A DNA stretch of 12,239 nt from Lunasporangiospora selenospora (taxonomy: Eukaryota; Mortierellomycota; Mortierellomycetes; Mortierellales; Mortierellaceae): the NCBI GenBank assembly GCA_015680635.1, contig JAABOA010000214.1:1-12239 (forward strand), written 5' to 3'. Below are positions 1 to 8,641 of the stretch, piece after piece (positions within the stretch are counted from its first letter, which is position 1; the number at the start of each line of letters is the position of its first letter). The position numbers and the translations under genes are program-made. The notes under the pieces are model-generated. The model saw only the letters and a list, made by a program, of their open reading frames with translations. It had not been told where the DNA came from and did no database searches.

Positions 1-6
1 AAGAGA

Positions 7-14
<8 letters not shown>

Positions 15-55
<41 letters not shown>
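15..55. repeat. (AG)n microsatellite
   Basis: An almost pure AG dinucleotide run of about 20 units, preceded by imperfect GAAA/GA sequence from base 1. Its minus-strand reading is a CT tract, the kind of sequence seen upstream of several start codons in this window. Length is likely polymorphic and prone to assembly error. Confidence 0.95.
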
Positions 56-59
<4 letters not shown>

Positions 60-1083
60 GAGAAGAACGAGGAAAGGGGAGGAGCAGCAGGAGAATTTAT
101 ACCAAAGGGGACAACACTGAGCGCACTTGCCCTCTCATTCCCTCTCCTTGCTGCTCGTCTCTGGACTGGGCCTCGATTCTGGTTTCCTCTTCTCGCTCTT
201 TCTATCCGCCCGTCTACCTGCACATGCGCTACATAATACTGAGATACCTGGTTGCATTAACTGTAACTAAAAAGATGGACGACCAGAGACGGCTTCATCT
301 TTTTCCTCTTGTTATCCCCCCTCCCCTATCGCTGCACCAAAAGATCAGACGTTGAGCGAGCAGAGGACGCGTCCAACCGCGTCGTGGATCTCTTCAAAAG
401 AAATGTAAGCAATGAGCAGCTGCAGCTCGTGCATCACTCTGACAATGGGCTCACCACAGTGGCAAGGGATAGGGGATGACAGGTCGGCGAACAGGGAAGG
501 GGGTAGGAAAACAGGTAAACAGTTGTCGGATCGGGAAACAGTATGATCGCAGCTCCGTCACCGGCGCGTGTGGCAATGGTTTCAGGCAGCTCGTCAGAAG
601 CTGCCCTGGCTTACCTCGGTCCCAGAGGAGGGGGTCATAGAGTACGCCAGTATTGGTGCGGAACGAGGTTTTGACCGAGAACCCTCATGGGTAGTGGAAC
701 GCCGAGCAGTGAGCCTCCTTTTGATCCATCTTGCCTTCTTAAACGTTATGGGCCTGTTCCTTTGTTTAGGCATGCCATCCTTCTCGAGCTTCTCTCCCTT
801 CCGTATCTAAAGACTATGACCATGCAGCCAAGCCGTTGAGCGGAAGGAGAAGTTGCGCTTCAGTCTGCTTACGTCTACACGCACCTATCCTCTCGTCCCC
901 AGACAGTTTCCGCATAACGTTTTCAAGTCTCCAACCCCTCACAACCAGCGCAGTGCATTTGCCATGCGCCATCGGGTGCTTGGTCTGCAAGAAAATAGGA
1001 CATTGGGCAATGCGCGCTTTTTGGCGTGTGAGCATTGTACTCAGTGTACGTGAGGTTTACTGGCAGCAGTCGAAACAGTTACG

Positions 1084-1086
<3 letters not shown>

Positions 1087-1123
<37 letters not shown>
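1087..1123. repeat. (GA)n microsatellite
   Basis: A run of about 18 GA units within the gene-free left region. The short reading frames across it give only alternating Arg-Glu (plus) or Ser-Leu (minus) and are not taken as coding. Confidence 0.95.
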
Positions 1124-1124
<1 letters not shown>

Positions 1125-1771
1125 AAAAGCAGAGAACGAGCCAGGGATGGTAAAGACTGGACGGACAGGGACGGAGTGAACCGACCCAAGGGGGGTCCTG
1201 CTCCGCCCTACTCACCTGGTCACACTCCCTGTTATGTCTCTCATTTCTTCCACGGTTCACATCCGAGCCGTTCACACACAATGCGATGGCTAGGAAAAGA
1301 GTCAGAGTTGCACATACCGAAAGGCGTCACTCTTTAGATAGCACAGTGCTCTACTGTCGCCTTCCATAATTCCAGGCGGTTGATGTTTCCTTTTCAACAT
1401 TTAGTGGTGAATCGTAGCATCCCCTCCCCTCTCATAATAGAATCTTGGACCTGGAGTGCCATGCCCTGTTCCTGATTTTCTCTACCGTTGCCCCCATCCC
1501 CCCTTTCTCCTTTCTCCTCTTAAAGTGCTCTTGCCACCAGATTCATGCAACATGGCCTGCTCCAATTTTGGACTTGCAGTCTGCATACAAAAAAAAGTCA
1601 GGAGAAAGAGAATATGATGAATCAAAGTATGATATAAGCTCACTTCTTCTCTCGGGCCCGTATAAAGACTCTACTATTGTTCGTATTCGATCAGAGCCTT
1701 TGAAGAGTTCTAGATCCATTCTTCGTGGCTGTCGGAAATGAAGTAGGAAGAAAGATCTCTAAACGAAGGAA

Positions 1772-1784
1772 GGGGGGGGGGGGG
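1772..1784. repeat. 13-base G homopolymer
   Basis: An uninterrupted run of 13 G on the plus strand (C on the strand transcribed for leuA), about 125 nt beyond the leuA stop codon. A second, 11-base G run lies at 11446-11456. Runs of this length are hard to sequence, so the exact count is uncertain. Confidence 0.9.
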
Positions 1785-1807
1785 AAAGAGATGCAGGAAC
1801 CTTTTCT

Positions 1808-1813
1808 TTTATT
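1808..1813 (-). terminator. Candidate poly(A) signal of leuA
   Basis: Plus-strand TTTATT reads AATAAA on the minus strand, about 95 nt downstream of the leuA stop codon (1908-1910). Position and sequence suit a eukaryotic polyadenylation signal. No transcript end can be seen from sequence alone. Confidence 0.5.
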
Positions 1814-1907
1814 TTGATTCCAGATTTGTTTTTCGTTCTTCCTGTATCGCATACGGGGCGAGAGTGAGAGGATAAAAAAAAAGAATGGAGCCAAGAGCTG
1901 CTCATCC

Positions 1908-3976
1908 CTAGACACTGACGTCTTTCGCATCCACGGCTCGGTATCGAGATTCACCCGCCACAAGCCAGTTAATTGCGTTTACATAGGCCTTGGCCGAGGT
2001 CTGGATAATATCTGAGCCAATACCATGACCAAGGTACAAAGGTCGTTCTGCGCTGGCCGTTATCGCAGTTGCCACTTTGGAAGTGAAAGTGCTGTTCTTC
2101 ATATCCTCATCCGAAGACTCATCACTGCCTGATCCTGACACGGCTCTTTCACTTACCCGAGTCGTAGCATCGGAGGCTGATGTCTCTACTTCAACTATCT
2201 GGACTGACACTCGAGCTAGTGCATCTTGACCCTCACCCACTGCCGAAACGTCGAATTTGACTAGACGAATTGTCTTTCCAACCAATCGCTGGATCGCCAA
2301 GAAGAGGGCCTCCACAGGTCCACTTTTGCTGATAGCAGCATCTGCGCCCACGCGCCCCGTTCTTGTGTCCTCGATTTGGACAGTTGCTGTGGCGAATGTG
2401 TCACCAGACACGACCTGGCAGCTCTTGAGGATAAACACTGGTCGATGGATACTATCCTTGGACATGGTTGTCGACGATGCAACCCGATCAGAGAGCAGTA
2501 TGATCAAGTCCTGTTCCGTTACCCGTTTCTTGGAGTCGGCCAGGTTCTTGAAGCTATCAAATGTAGCCTGGAATGTCTCTTCATCAATGCCTCCAAAGCC
2601 AATCTCCTGTAGTCTGGCCCTGAATGCAGCTCGTCCAGAGTGTTTTCCAAGAATCAACATGTTGGAGCTATTGGCTCCGACAGTTTCAGGACTAATAATC
2701 TCATATGTGAGCTTGTTCTTTAGGACGCCGTCTTGGTGGATACCTGACTCGTGCGAGAACGCATTTGAGCCAACAATGGCCTTGTTTGGTTGGATAACAG
2801 TACCAGACAAAGTAGAGACCATCAGGGAAATTCGGCAGAGATGTTCCGTCTGGATAGTATGGTAGACTGGGAAGTGAGAGGGGTGTGTGTGGATGGCCAT
2901 GACAACTTCTTCCATCGCAGTATTTCCAGCGCGCTCACCCATCCCGTTTATGGTCACTTCGACTTGCCTAACTCCATTCATAATGGCAGCAAGAGTGTTG
3001 GCAGTGGCAAGTCCGAGGTCATTATGGCAATGGGCAGACCAGATGACGTCCTCCTTAGCCTTTTTTGTGGGCTTGGTATTGGCTATCAAATACTTGAACA
3101 TGGCCCCGTACTCTGCTGGCATGTTGTATCCGACCGTATCCGGAACATTGACCGTTGTTGCCCCGGCATCAATAACAGCTGCGAGCACCTCACACAAAAA
3201 GTCTTGATCGCTCCGACCTGCATCCTCGGGGGAGAATTCAACGTCGTCCGTCAGAGATTTTGCAAAGGAGACAGCAGACACAGCCCGGGCAATGCACTCT
3301 TCACGGGTAATCTTGAGCTTGTACTTGAGATGAATATCCGAGGTGGCAAGGACAATGTGGATCCGATGCCGAGGCGCCTTTGAGACCGCATCGAAGCATC
3401 TTTGGATATCTTGGTGTACTGCACGGGCCAATCCTGCAATTGTCTATGCGGCGCGAGCATAAAATGTGTTGAGCATTTTGTGCGACAGTGAACAATAAGC
3501 CTCCCCCACCCTATGTAGTAATGTTACTCATTTCTATCCACACCTCGGAGCGACACAAAAGAGAGAAAGAAAGAAAGAAAGAAAGAAAGATAATCTCCAC
3601 ACATCGACTCTGTGATGCAAATCATGCTATTACCATTGGTGTTCCTACTGCTTCGCGGCCAATCATAAGGGGTCCGACCTCGGTTGCAATCCGCTCGACG
3701 GCCTCAAAATCTCCCTGGGAAGAGATGGGAAATCCAGCTTCGAGTACGTCCACTCCAAGACGTGAGAGCTGTTTTGCAATCTCGAGCTTTTCTACCACAG
3801 TTAGAGTCACTCCGGGGGCCTATTTTCCATTAAAGGGAACAAATAAATAAAAGGAAAGGAGGATCCTCTTCTAGGCAATAATCCAAATGAAACCAACGAT
3901 TTTGTCCGCATACTTGCTCACCATCCCGAAGGGTGGTGTCAAAAATGATAAGCTTCTCTTTGTTACTGGTAACCAT
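1908..3976 (-). CDS. leuA: 2-isopropylmalate synthase, plant/bacterial LeuA type
   Basis: Catalyses the first committed step of leucine synthesis: acetyl-CoA plus 2-oxoisovalerate gives 2-isopropylmalate. Three exons, all joins phase 0: 3976-3914 (21 aa), 3819-3634 (62 aa), 3443-1908 (511 aa plus TAG), total 594 aa. Introns are 3913-3820 (GTATGC...TAG) and 3633-3444 (GTAATA...TAG). Exon 1 ends in DTTLRDGEQ and exon 2 starts APGVTL, rebuilding the family active-site motif across the splice. Metal-site residues expected in the family are present: Asp13, His221 and His223 in [11 protein letters not shown], Asn257 in GERAGN. GIHQDG lies near residue 318. The C-terminal LeuA regulatory (leucine feedback) domain spans about 417-594 and is interrupted by a Ser/Asp/Glu-rich insertion at about 504-552. 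Start ATG has A at -3 and G at +4. No obvious mitochondrial presequence. Sequence style ([22 protein letters not shown]-like) is plant/cyanobacterial rather than yeast Leu4. Confidence 0.95.
3565..3590. repeat. (GAAA)n microsatellite in leuA intron 2
   Basis: About 6.5 units of GAAA, which on the transcribed minus strand is (TTTC)n. It lies entirely inside the 190-nt second intron of leuA and could act as part of an intronic pyrimidine-rich region, though it is more than 100 nt from the acceptor. Confidence 0.9.
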
Positions 3977-4573
3977 TGTCTGGTGTTTTTTTTTATGGAA
4001 CGTGTTGTGAACAGAATGAATAAGTGGATGGTCCGAAAATAGAAGGAAGGGTTCAAAGAACTTGGGAAGAAAAAGAAAGAAAAGTGAAGGAGTGATGACA
4101 GTAAGAAGATCGACGCTTCTTATAAGGTTGGAGACGAGTCAGAAATCTTACGGCGTTGTCTCATGTCCATCTTTTTACCAGAAAAACCTCCCTCTCCTCC
4201 CAAACGACCATTTTGAGTCCATCTGGCATAAAAACAACAACAACAACAAATCTTTCTTTCTCAAAAAGTCAACTGCATGAGTGGACTAATAAGGATATAT
4301 CTGACCAGGTTATCAGTCATCTGTGTCATTCAAAAGGAAAAATGTTGGCCCAGCCTTTGCATCTTGAATGGCAGTAACATGGATTGAGCAATATACTCTG
4401 AAACGAATAGAATCGATTGGTGTACTGTTTATTATTATACAAAGGGCATGGACATTAGGGGTTTGTCTGGATACTAGGAGGCTTACATTGGGGAATGTTA
4501 AAAAAGGTCCAAGTGGTCCAGAGAAAAAAGAAAAAAAGAAAAAAGGAAAGGTGTCAGGGATCAATTCTGTAAT
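3977..4573. promoter_or_regulatory. leuA 5' flank and CTF8 3' flank
   Basis: A 597-nt gap between two minus-strand genes. The part nearest leuA should hold its promoter and 5' UTR. On the minus strand a CT-rich tract (plus-strand 4062-4086, GA-rich) lies about 90 nt upstream of the start, and no upstream ATG was seen in the last 80 nt. An (ACA)n run occupies about 4233-4250. The part nearest CTF8 holds its 3' end. No third gene is visible. Confidence 0.6.
4428..4433 (-). terminator. Candidate poly(A) signal of CTF8
   Basis: Plus-strand TTTATT gives AATAAA on the minus strand, about 140 nt past the CTF8 stop codon at 4574-4576. It is a plausible polyadenylation signal from sequence and position only. 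Confidence 0.45.
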
Positions 4574-5333
4574 CTAGAAACCTCGCTTGATGACTGTAAG
4601 TCCTCTGCGCTCCACGTGGATAATAGGAACAGGCATTGAGTTGAAGAGAATTTTTTCTCGGATGATCGCCACCGTGTTATAGTCAACTGGGTCCCGAATA
4701 TTGTTTGGTGCTAGCGGATCCAAGTCAACCGAGGAGCTTGTCATTGGTGCAACATTTGCTGATGTTGTTCCTGTAGCTGCCGTATCAGAATCCACATTCA
4801 TATGCATCGTGTCGTCGTCATCATCGTCGCTATTATCACCGCGACCTCGTCCCTCCTTTCTCGCACTGTGAATGGACTCTGGTTGGTGATTGCTTGTCTG
4901 GGAGGTAGTAGCCGTTGACTCAGACGTATCCTGATCTTGGTCCGTGTTCTTCTCCTTTTTCTGTTTCTGGATCAAAAGCAAGGGTTTGGCCAACTTTATG
5001 ACTTTACCGTCCAAACGGTGGTTCCCGATGACAAGCTGTGCCTTGACACCCTAAGTAAGGAAGGATATAGTTACAGAGTTATTTAGCAAAGCAATCCCGA
5101 GATTAGATTGGAAAGAGCTCCAGCCTCATTTGCACATGGATCATAGTAAGGACTTGATTTACTCCATCTAGGATGGACAGTTGGCCAAGAGTATTTCCAG
5201 CCCATGTCAGACCATCCATCTCGATCGCGCCTTGAAGATCGAGCAGTATGGTCGCATTGGTGTCGATACGCCTCGCGAACGCTGTCCCAGCCGAGAGCTC
5301 GGTGACCCTGGTCGGTATCGTGATTACCACCAT
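4574..5333 (-). CDS. CTF8: Ctf8, Ctf18-RFC clamp-loader subunit
   Basis: Chromosome transmission fidelity protein 8, a small subunit of the alternative PCNA loader Ctf18-Dcc1-Ctf8-RFC, which acts at replication forks in the nucleus and supports sister-chromatid cohesion. Two exons: 5333-5163 (57 aa) and 5050-4574 (158 aa plus TAG), total 215 aa. The 112-nt intron (GTAAAT...TAG, 5162-5051) is phase 0. Family marks are an N-terminal MVVITIP strand, LDLQGAIE (32-39), LGQLSIL (49-55), LVIGNHRLDGKVIKLAKPLL (63-82) and C-terminal TVAIIREKILFNSMPVPII (183-201), matching the animal and yeast layout. Known Ctf8 proteins are only about 120-135 aa. The extra length is a hydrophilic insertion at about 88-177 with a run of six Asp. 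Divergently transcribed from the F-box gene. Confidence 0.9.
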
Positions 5334-5639
5334 CCTGAATTCTGCTAGGTTTGGTCCAAGGTCCGTTTGACAAAGAAGAAAGAAAAAAAAAAAGGCGAGA
5401 GGTACGTGACTGTCAGTCGTTTGGTTGAAAAGTGGGTATGATCTCAGAGAAGACCCTTCTATTTCCCACCACCAAGTTATGGGCGTAGTGTTGTGTACTG
5501 GAAACTGCGTTGCTTGAGGCCAGGGAGGTCTACAGGAGCATGGGCGCTCTAGGACAGCATGACCCAGCAGAGATTGATAGAGAAAACTCTATGCTCTCCT
5601 GGGTTTTGCTGTGGTTCGTGTCTGTCCTCTCCCTTGGGT

Positions 5640-5646
5640 TGACTCA
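5640..5646. promoter_or_regulatory. TGACTCA bZIP (Gcn4/AP-1-like) core
   Basis: A perfect 7-base match to the core bound by Gcn4/AP-1-family bZIP factors in fungi. It lies in the divergent promoter, about 307 nt from the CTF8 start and 334 nt from the F-box start. A 7-mer can occur by chance, so this is a candidate only. Confidence 0.35.
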
Positions 5647-5789
5647 CAGCGATCGCACCCTGTCAGACCCAGACGGCTTTGCCCAATTGGTAGAAAAGAG
5701 ACTCCCTGACCCACATGCAAAAAGCGGGCTGCTCGTGTGTTGTGTACGAGACTCGACCGTGTCCCTGTTGTAGTGGGATCGGGTGCCTA

Positions 5790-5900
5790 ACCTCTCTCTC
5801 ATCTCTTTCTTTCCACTCTGCATCCTCATCGCCCACTGTCCTCACTCGCCTCACACTCTTTCTCTTTCTCTCTTTCTCTTTCTTTCCCTTCTCCTCTCCA
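5790..5900 (+). promoter_or_regulatory. Pyrimidine-rich tract upstream of the F-box gene
   Basis: A strongly CT-biased stretch with repeated CTCTTTCT units, ending about 80 nt before the ATG at 5980. Fungal promoters often carry such tracts near the transcription start. Similar tracts sit upstream of other genes here on their coding strands. Confidence 0.55.
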
Positions 5901-5979
5901 TCCTTCTTCAATCTCGAATCCCAGCTCCTGGCCTGATCCTTCTCATTGTCGATCTGACGAGATCACCCAACTGACAACA

Positions 5980-8394
5980 ATGTCAACTCAAGTACTACGC
6001 CCGACAAGCTGGTCTCAACTTGCCCCTGAGATTATTCTCCATATCCTTAACCACCTTGACTACCAAGAGAATCCCTCCTGTCTCTTGCCCATCCTCACGC
6101 TCTCCAAGTCCTGGGCTCGACTTGCTCTGACCCTTCTTTACGAGCAGCCCGTCGTCTCTTTCCAGAACTGCAGTGCCTTCCTCTGGACTCTTGGACTTCA
6201 GGACCGTCTTGATATCAGTCGGGAATCAATCTGGTACCCAAGTGATGCTTCGGGAGCACGCGGTGCCCATGATCCAGCGGCCGATGCTCAGTTAGGAGTC
6301 GACTATCGTCACTTGATCAAGAAACCCTGTCGACTTGTCTGCGTCAACGCACTGTCTAGACAAGACCTGACCCAGCTCTGGGATCTCCAAACCATCCTCT
6401 GGACCGTGCCTGCTTTCAAATACTCCCCTACTTCTCCCATCTCGGGCCTATCGTCGGGTACAAGCACACCAAAGGCGACCTCTGTTTCGACACTGTCATC
6501 GAATTCGGCCACAAGCTCAGAGTCAGGGACGGTCTCCAACTCACCAGAGTTGACTCATCAGGATGCTTTCCTACCCACTCCTGTGATAGCAAGCCCCCAA
6601 GTTTCGCGGTCATTTTCTGCGTCGTTAACACGAGTCAGTACCCCGGGCTCGACAAGAGCTGTCCTGGTGCGAAGGCCCAAGCGGTCGACTCCTCCACCTG
6701 GACCTGTTGTTATCCTTTTGGATTTATTTCATGTCATTAACGATGTTGTGTACCAAATGTTGAATGAAGTTCCTGGCATGAAGCTCTATCGGCTCGACTA
6801 CAAGTGGATCCTCAACATCTCACTTCAAGTACTCGTCAGTTCACATCTTGGCTTTATCAAGGCTCTCTCGTTGACAAGACCTCCCACCCGTGCGGGAGAG
6901 CTTTTGCATGTTGCACAACTGATTCAAGACGCGAGAGCATTAGATCCACGGGTGGGAATACGCTCGTTGAAATTGGACCAGTGTCAGGCTGCAGGAACCA
7001 CCGTACTTAAGGCGTTTGCTCAAGGATGTGGGTCAGCTTTGACGACACTCGAGGTTCGACAGTATGCAACCATGCGTCCACAAGGGGGTGGACTTGCAAC
7101 ATTCCCCGTCGATTCTCCCTCCGACACAAGCCCTAGAATTCCTTCATCGGGATCAGGAAGCACTCCTCATCCAGATTCAATTGCTCAAGATAGGCAACGT
7201 CAGCCAGGTGAACAATGTGTTCGCTGCGGACACACCGAACCGCAGCTACCAGGGCATCAAAGACTGTCATCACTACCACAGCCTACTCCAAGTGATGTGA
7301 ATACAACACTTCATGGACTTGGCCTCTCTGACGAAACATTAGGAGCCAGTGCTGCGACCGAGCCTACTGCAACACTACAGCCCGAGAACGAGCAAGCTGA
7401 CGTTGATCAGGAGACAAGGATGGATCTTGCTCTCGTAGAGTTTTCACAGTCGTGCCCCAAGCTTGAACGCCTGCGACTGAACAATGTTGCATGGTTGTCG
7501 GACGAGTCCCTTGTTGGGTTTATCCCATCTTCTGGAACGCCCAGGGAGCTTGACCAACATCAGCTTGGTCTTCGAGAGATTGAACTGCAGGATTCGTACT
7601 ATGGTTCTCGTCTCACGATTGAGGGACTTTTGGCCCTGTGTGGGCCCAACCTCGAAGAATTGACTGTGGATCGAAAGTCTTGTTGGCGAGTTCGTGTATC
7701 GTCCAACAGTGACTCGATCTCACCATTATGTGCATCGTGTTCAAAGGAAGTGGCCGCAAAAACGGCTAGAGAGGCCAATATGACCACGGGGGATCGTATT
7801 ATCTTTGGAATGCTGGAAAAGCAATCCAAGCGGGTGGCGGCCTTGCAAACACGCGGGAACAGAGCAGTGTCTGTTGGTGTTTTGGCCCAAACATCTAAAT
7901 GGCAACTCAAGAAGCTGGTATTGAATGAGCACTGGGTTACGGCCGAAGCTACACAAGAGTTGATGATTAGTTGGAGTGTAACGCTGAGCACAGTTTCGCT
8001 CAAGATATGCGAGTGCCCAATTGAGGTATGGGATCTTAATCCATTGGATATCCCCCCTCCCCCCTTTTCCTTTCTGAATCGTGGCAACGAATTTGTGTTC
8101 TCATTTCTTCCTTTCTCTTTTCCTTTCTGAATCGTGGCAACGAATTTGTGTTCTCATTTCTTCCTTTCTCTTTTCCTTTCTTTCTTTTTCTTTTAGAAAT
8201 TGGCAGAAGCTCTGATGCCCAGGACACTGTCTACTTCAGTACTCGAGTCCCTATCGCTCTCGCTGGTGTGGATAAGACCCGATGACCCTGCTCTCGATAG
8301 CCTTGCCAACAAACTCTTCAAGACCCACCCCAAGATTGAATACGTTGAAATCAACAGGCGCATGTGGCAAAAACATGATCAGTTCGCGCTCTGA
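5980..8394 (+). CDS. F-box protein with leucine-rich-repeat-like C-terminal half
   Basis: Probable substrate receptor of an SCF (Skp1-Cullin-F-box) ubiquitin ligase. Target unknown. Two exons: 5980-8025 (682 aa) and 8197-8394 (65 aa plus TGA), total 747 aa. The 171-nt intron (GTATGG...TTTTAG) is phase 0. An F-box-like segment lies at about 11-58, with LAPEIILHILNHLD and a following LTLSKSWARLALTLLY helix. Residues about 142-240 are Ser/Thr/Pro-rich and probably disordered. A second low-complexity stretch runs about 360-480. LRR-like pieces include LERLRLNNVAWLSDESL near 495, IELQDSYY near 535, LEELTVD near 556, and the end of exon 1 into exon 2 (LESLSLSLVW). Two CxxC pairs occur, Cys413/Cys416 and Cys584/Cys587. 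Without splicing, translation would stop at TGA 8128-8130 inside the intron. The exact orthologue is not recognised; large families of such proteins are typical of Mortierella-like fungi. Confidence 0.8.
8026..8196 (+). other. Intron of the F-box gene
   Basis: Donor GAG|GTATGG at 8026 and acceptor TTTTCTTTTAG|AAA ending at 8196. Removing it joins CPIE to KLAEALMP in frame and adds a 65-aa LRR-like end. It is almost all pyrimidine in its second half and contains the 53-bp tandem duplication. Confidence 0.85.
8064..8181. repeat. 53-bp tandem direct repeat, about 2.2 copies
   Basis: Copy 1 (8064-8116) and copy 2 (8117-8169) are identical by eye over all 53 bases, each carrying the non-simple core GAATCGTGGCAACGAATTTG. 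A 12-base start of a third copy follows (8170-8181) before the sequence diverges. Identity suggests a recent duplication or an assembly artefact. Confidence 0.92.
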
Positions 8395-8641
8395 CCATAT
8401 AATATCTGTAGAACTTCAAGTGAACACCAACCCTGGGCGAAGTGAAAAAACCACTCTTTTGTTCCTGTAAAATTTTCCCATCACCGCTGCCTGTTAGTTG
8501 GCAGAGAATCTTTGTGAAACCAACGAGTTATTATACCCTCTCCTTACACCTTTCCCGCAACTAGGAATTACTATAAAATGACTTGGTTGCGGAGCATGGA
8601 GCCATCTAGTCTAGTGTTTACAATGAAAAGAGTGGCCGTGA

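Larger units (their letters stand above)
1..1907. other. Long intergenic stretch, no gene recognised
   Basis: About 1.9 kb without a supportable gene. The open frames here are short (up to about 105 codons), overlap simple repeats and resemble no family I know. It holds (GA)n tracts at 15-55 and 1087-1123, a 13-base G run at 1772-1784 and, at its right end, the 3' flank of the minus-strand leuA gene. Elsewhere in the window pyrimidine-rich tracts on the coding strand lie upstream of start codons. By analogy the GA (minus-strand CT) tracts suggest that a minus-strand gene may begin left of base 1. That is inference only. Confidence 0.6.
5334..5979. promoter_or_regulatory. Divergent promoter between CTF8 and the F-box gene
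   Basis: A 646-nt region between two start codons facing away from each other, so it must serve both genes. It contains a perfect palindromic TGACTCA (5640-5646, Gcn4/AP-1-type core) and a palindromic CCAATTGG (5683-5690), which reads as CCAAT on both strands. A CT-rich tract at about 5790-5900 precedes the F-box start. A GA/A-rich tract near 5374-5395 is the mirrored equivalent for CTF8. Binding is inferred from motif matches only. Confidence 0.6.

Noticed and set aside
568-810. 80-codon open frame in the left region
   Set aside because: The residues resemble no known family, it has no credible ATG, and the region around it has many equally long frames on both strands.
836-1337. Overlapping frames across the GA microsatellite
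   Set aside because: They consist partly of simple Arg-Glu or Ser-Leu repeats, lack conserved motifs, and are open because the repeat has no stop codons.
2257-2865. 202-codon open frame on the plus strand
   Set aside because: It is antisense to the well-supported third exon of leuA and shows no protein-like motifs.
1908-3976. Homocitrate synthase or another DRE-TIM metallolyase instead of IPMS
   Set aside because: The C-terminal LeuA regulatory domain and the HESGIHQDG region match isopropylmalate synthase; homocitrate synthase lacks that domain.
7599-8087. 162-codon minus-strand frame opposite the F-box gene
   Set aside because: It is a shadow of the plus-strand exon with no recognisable domain.
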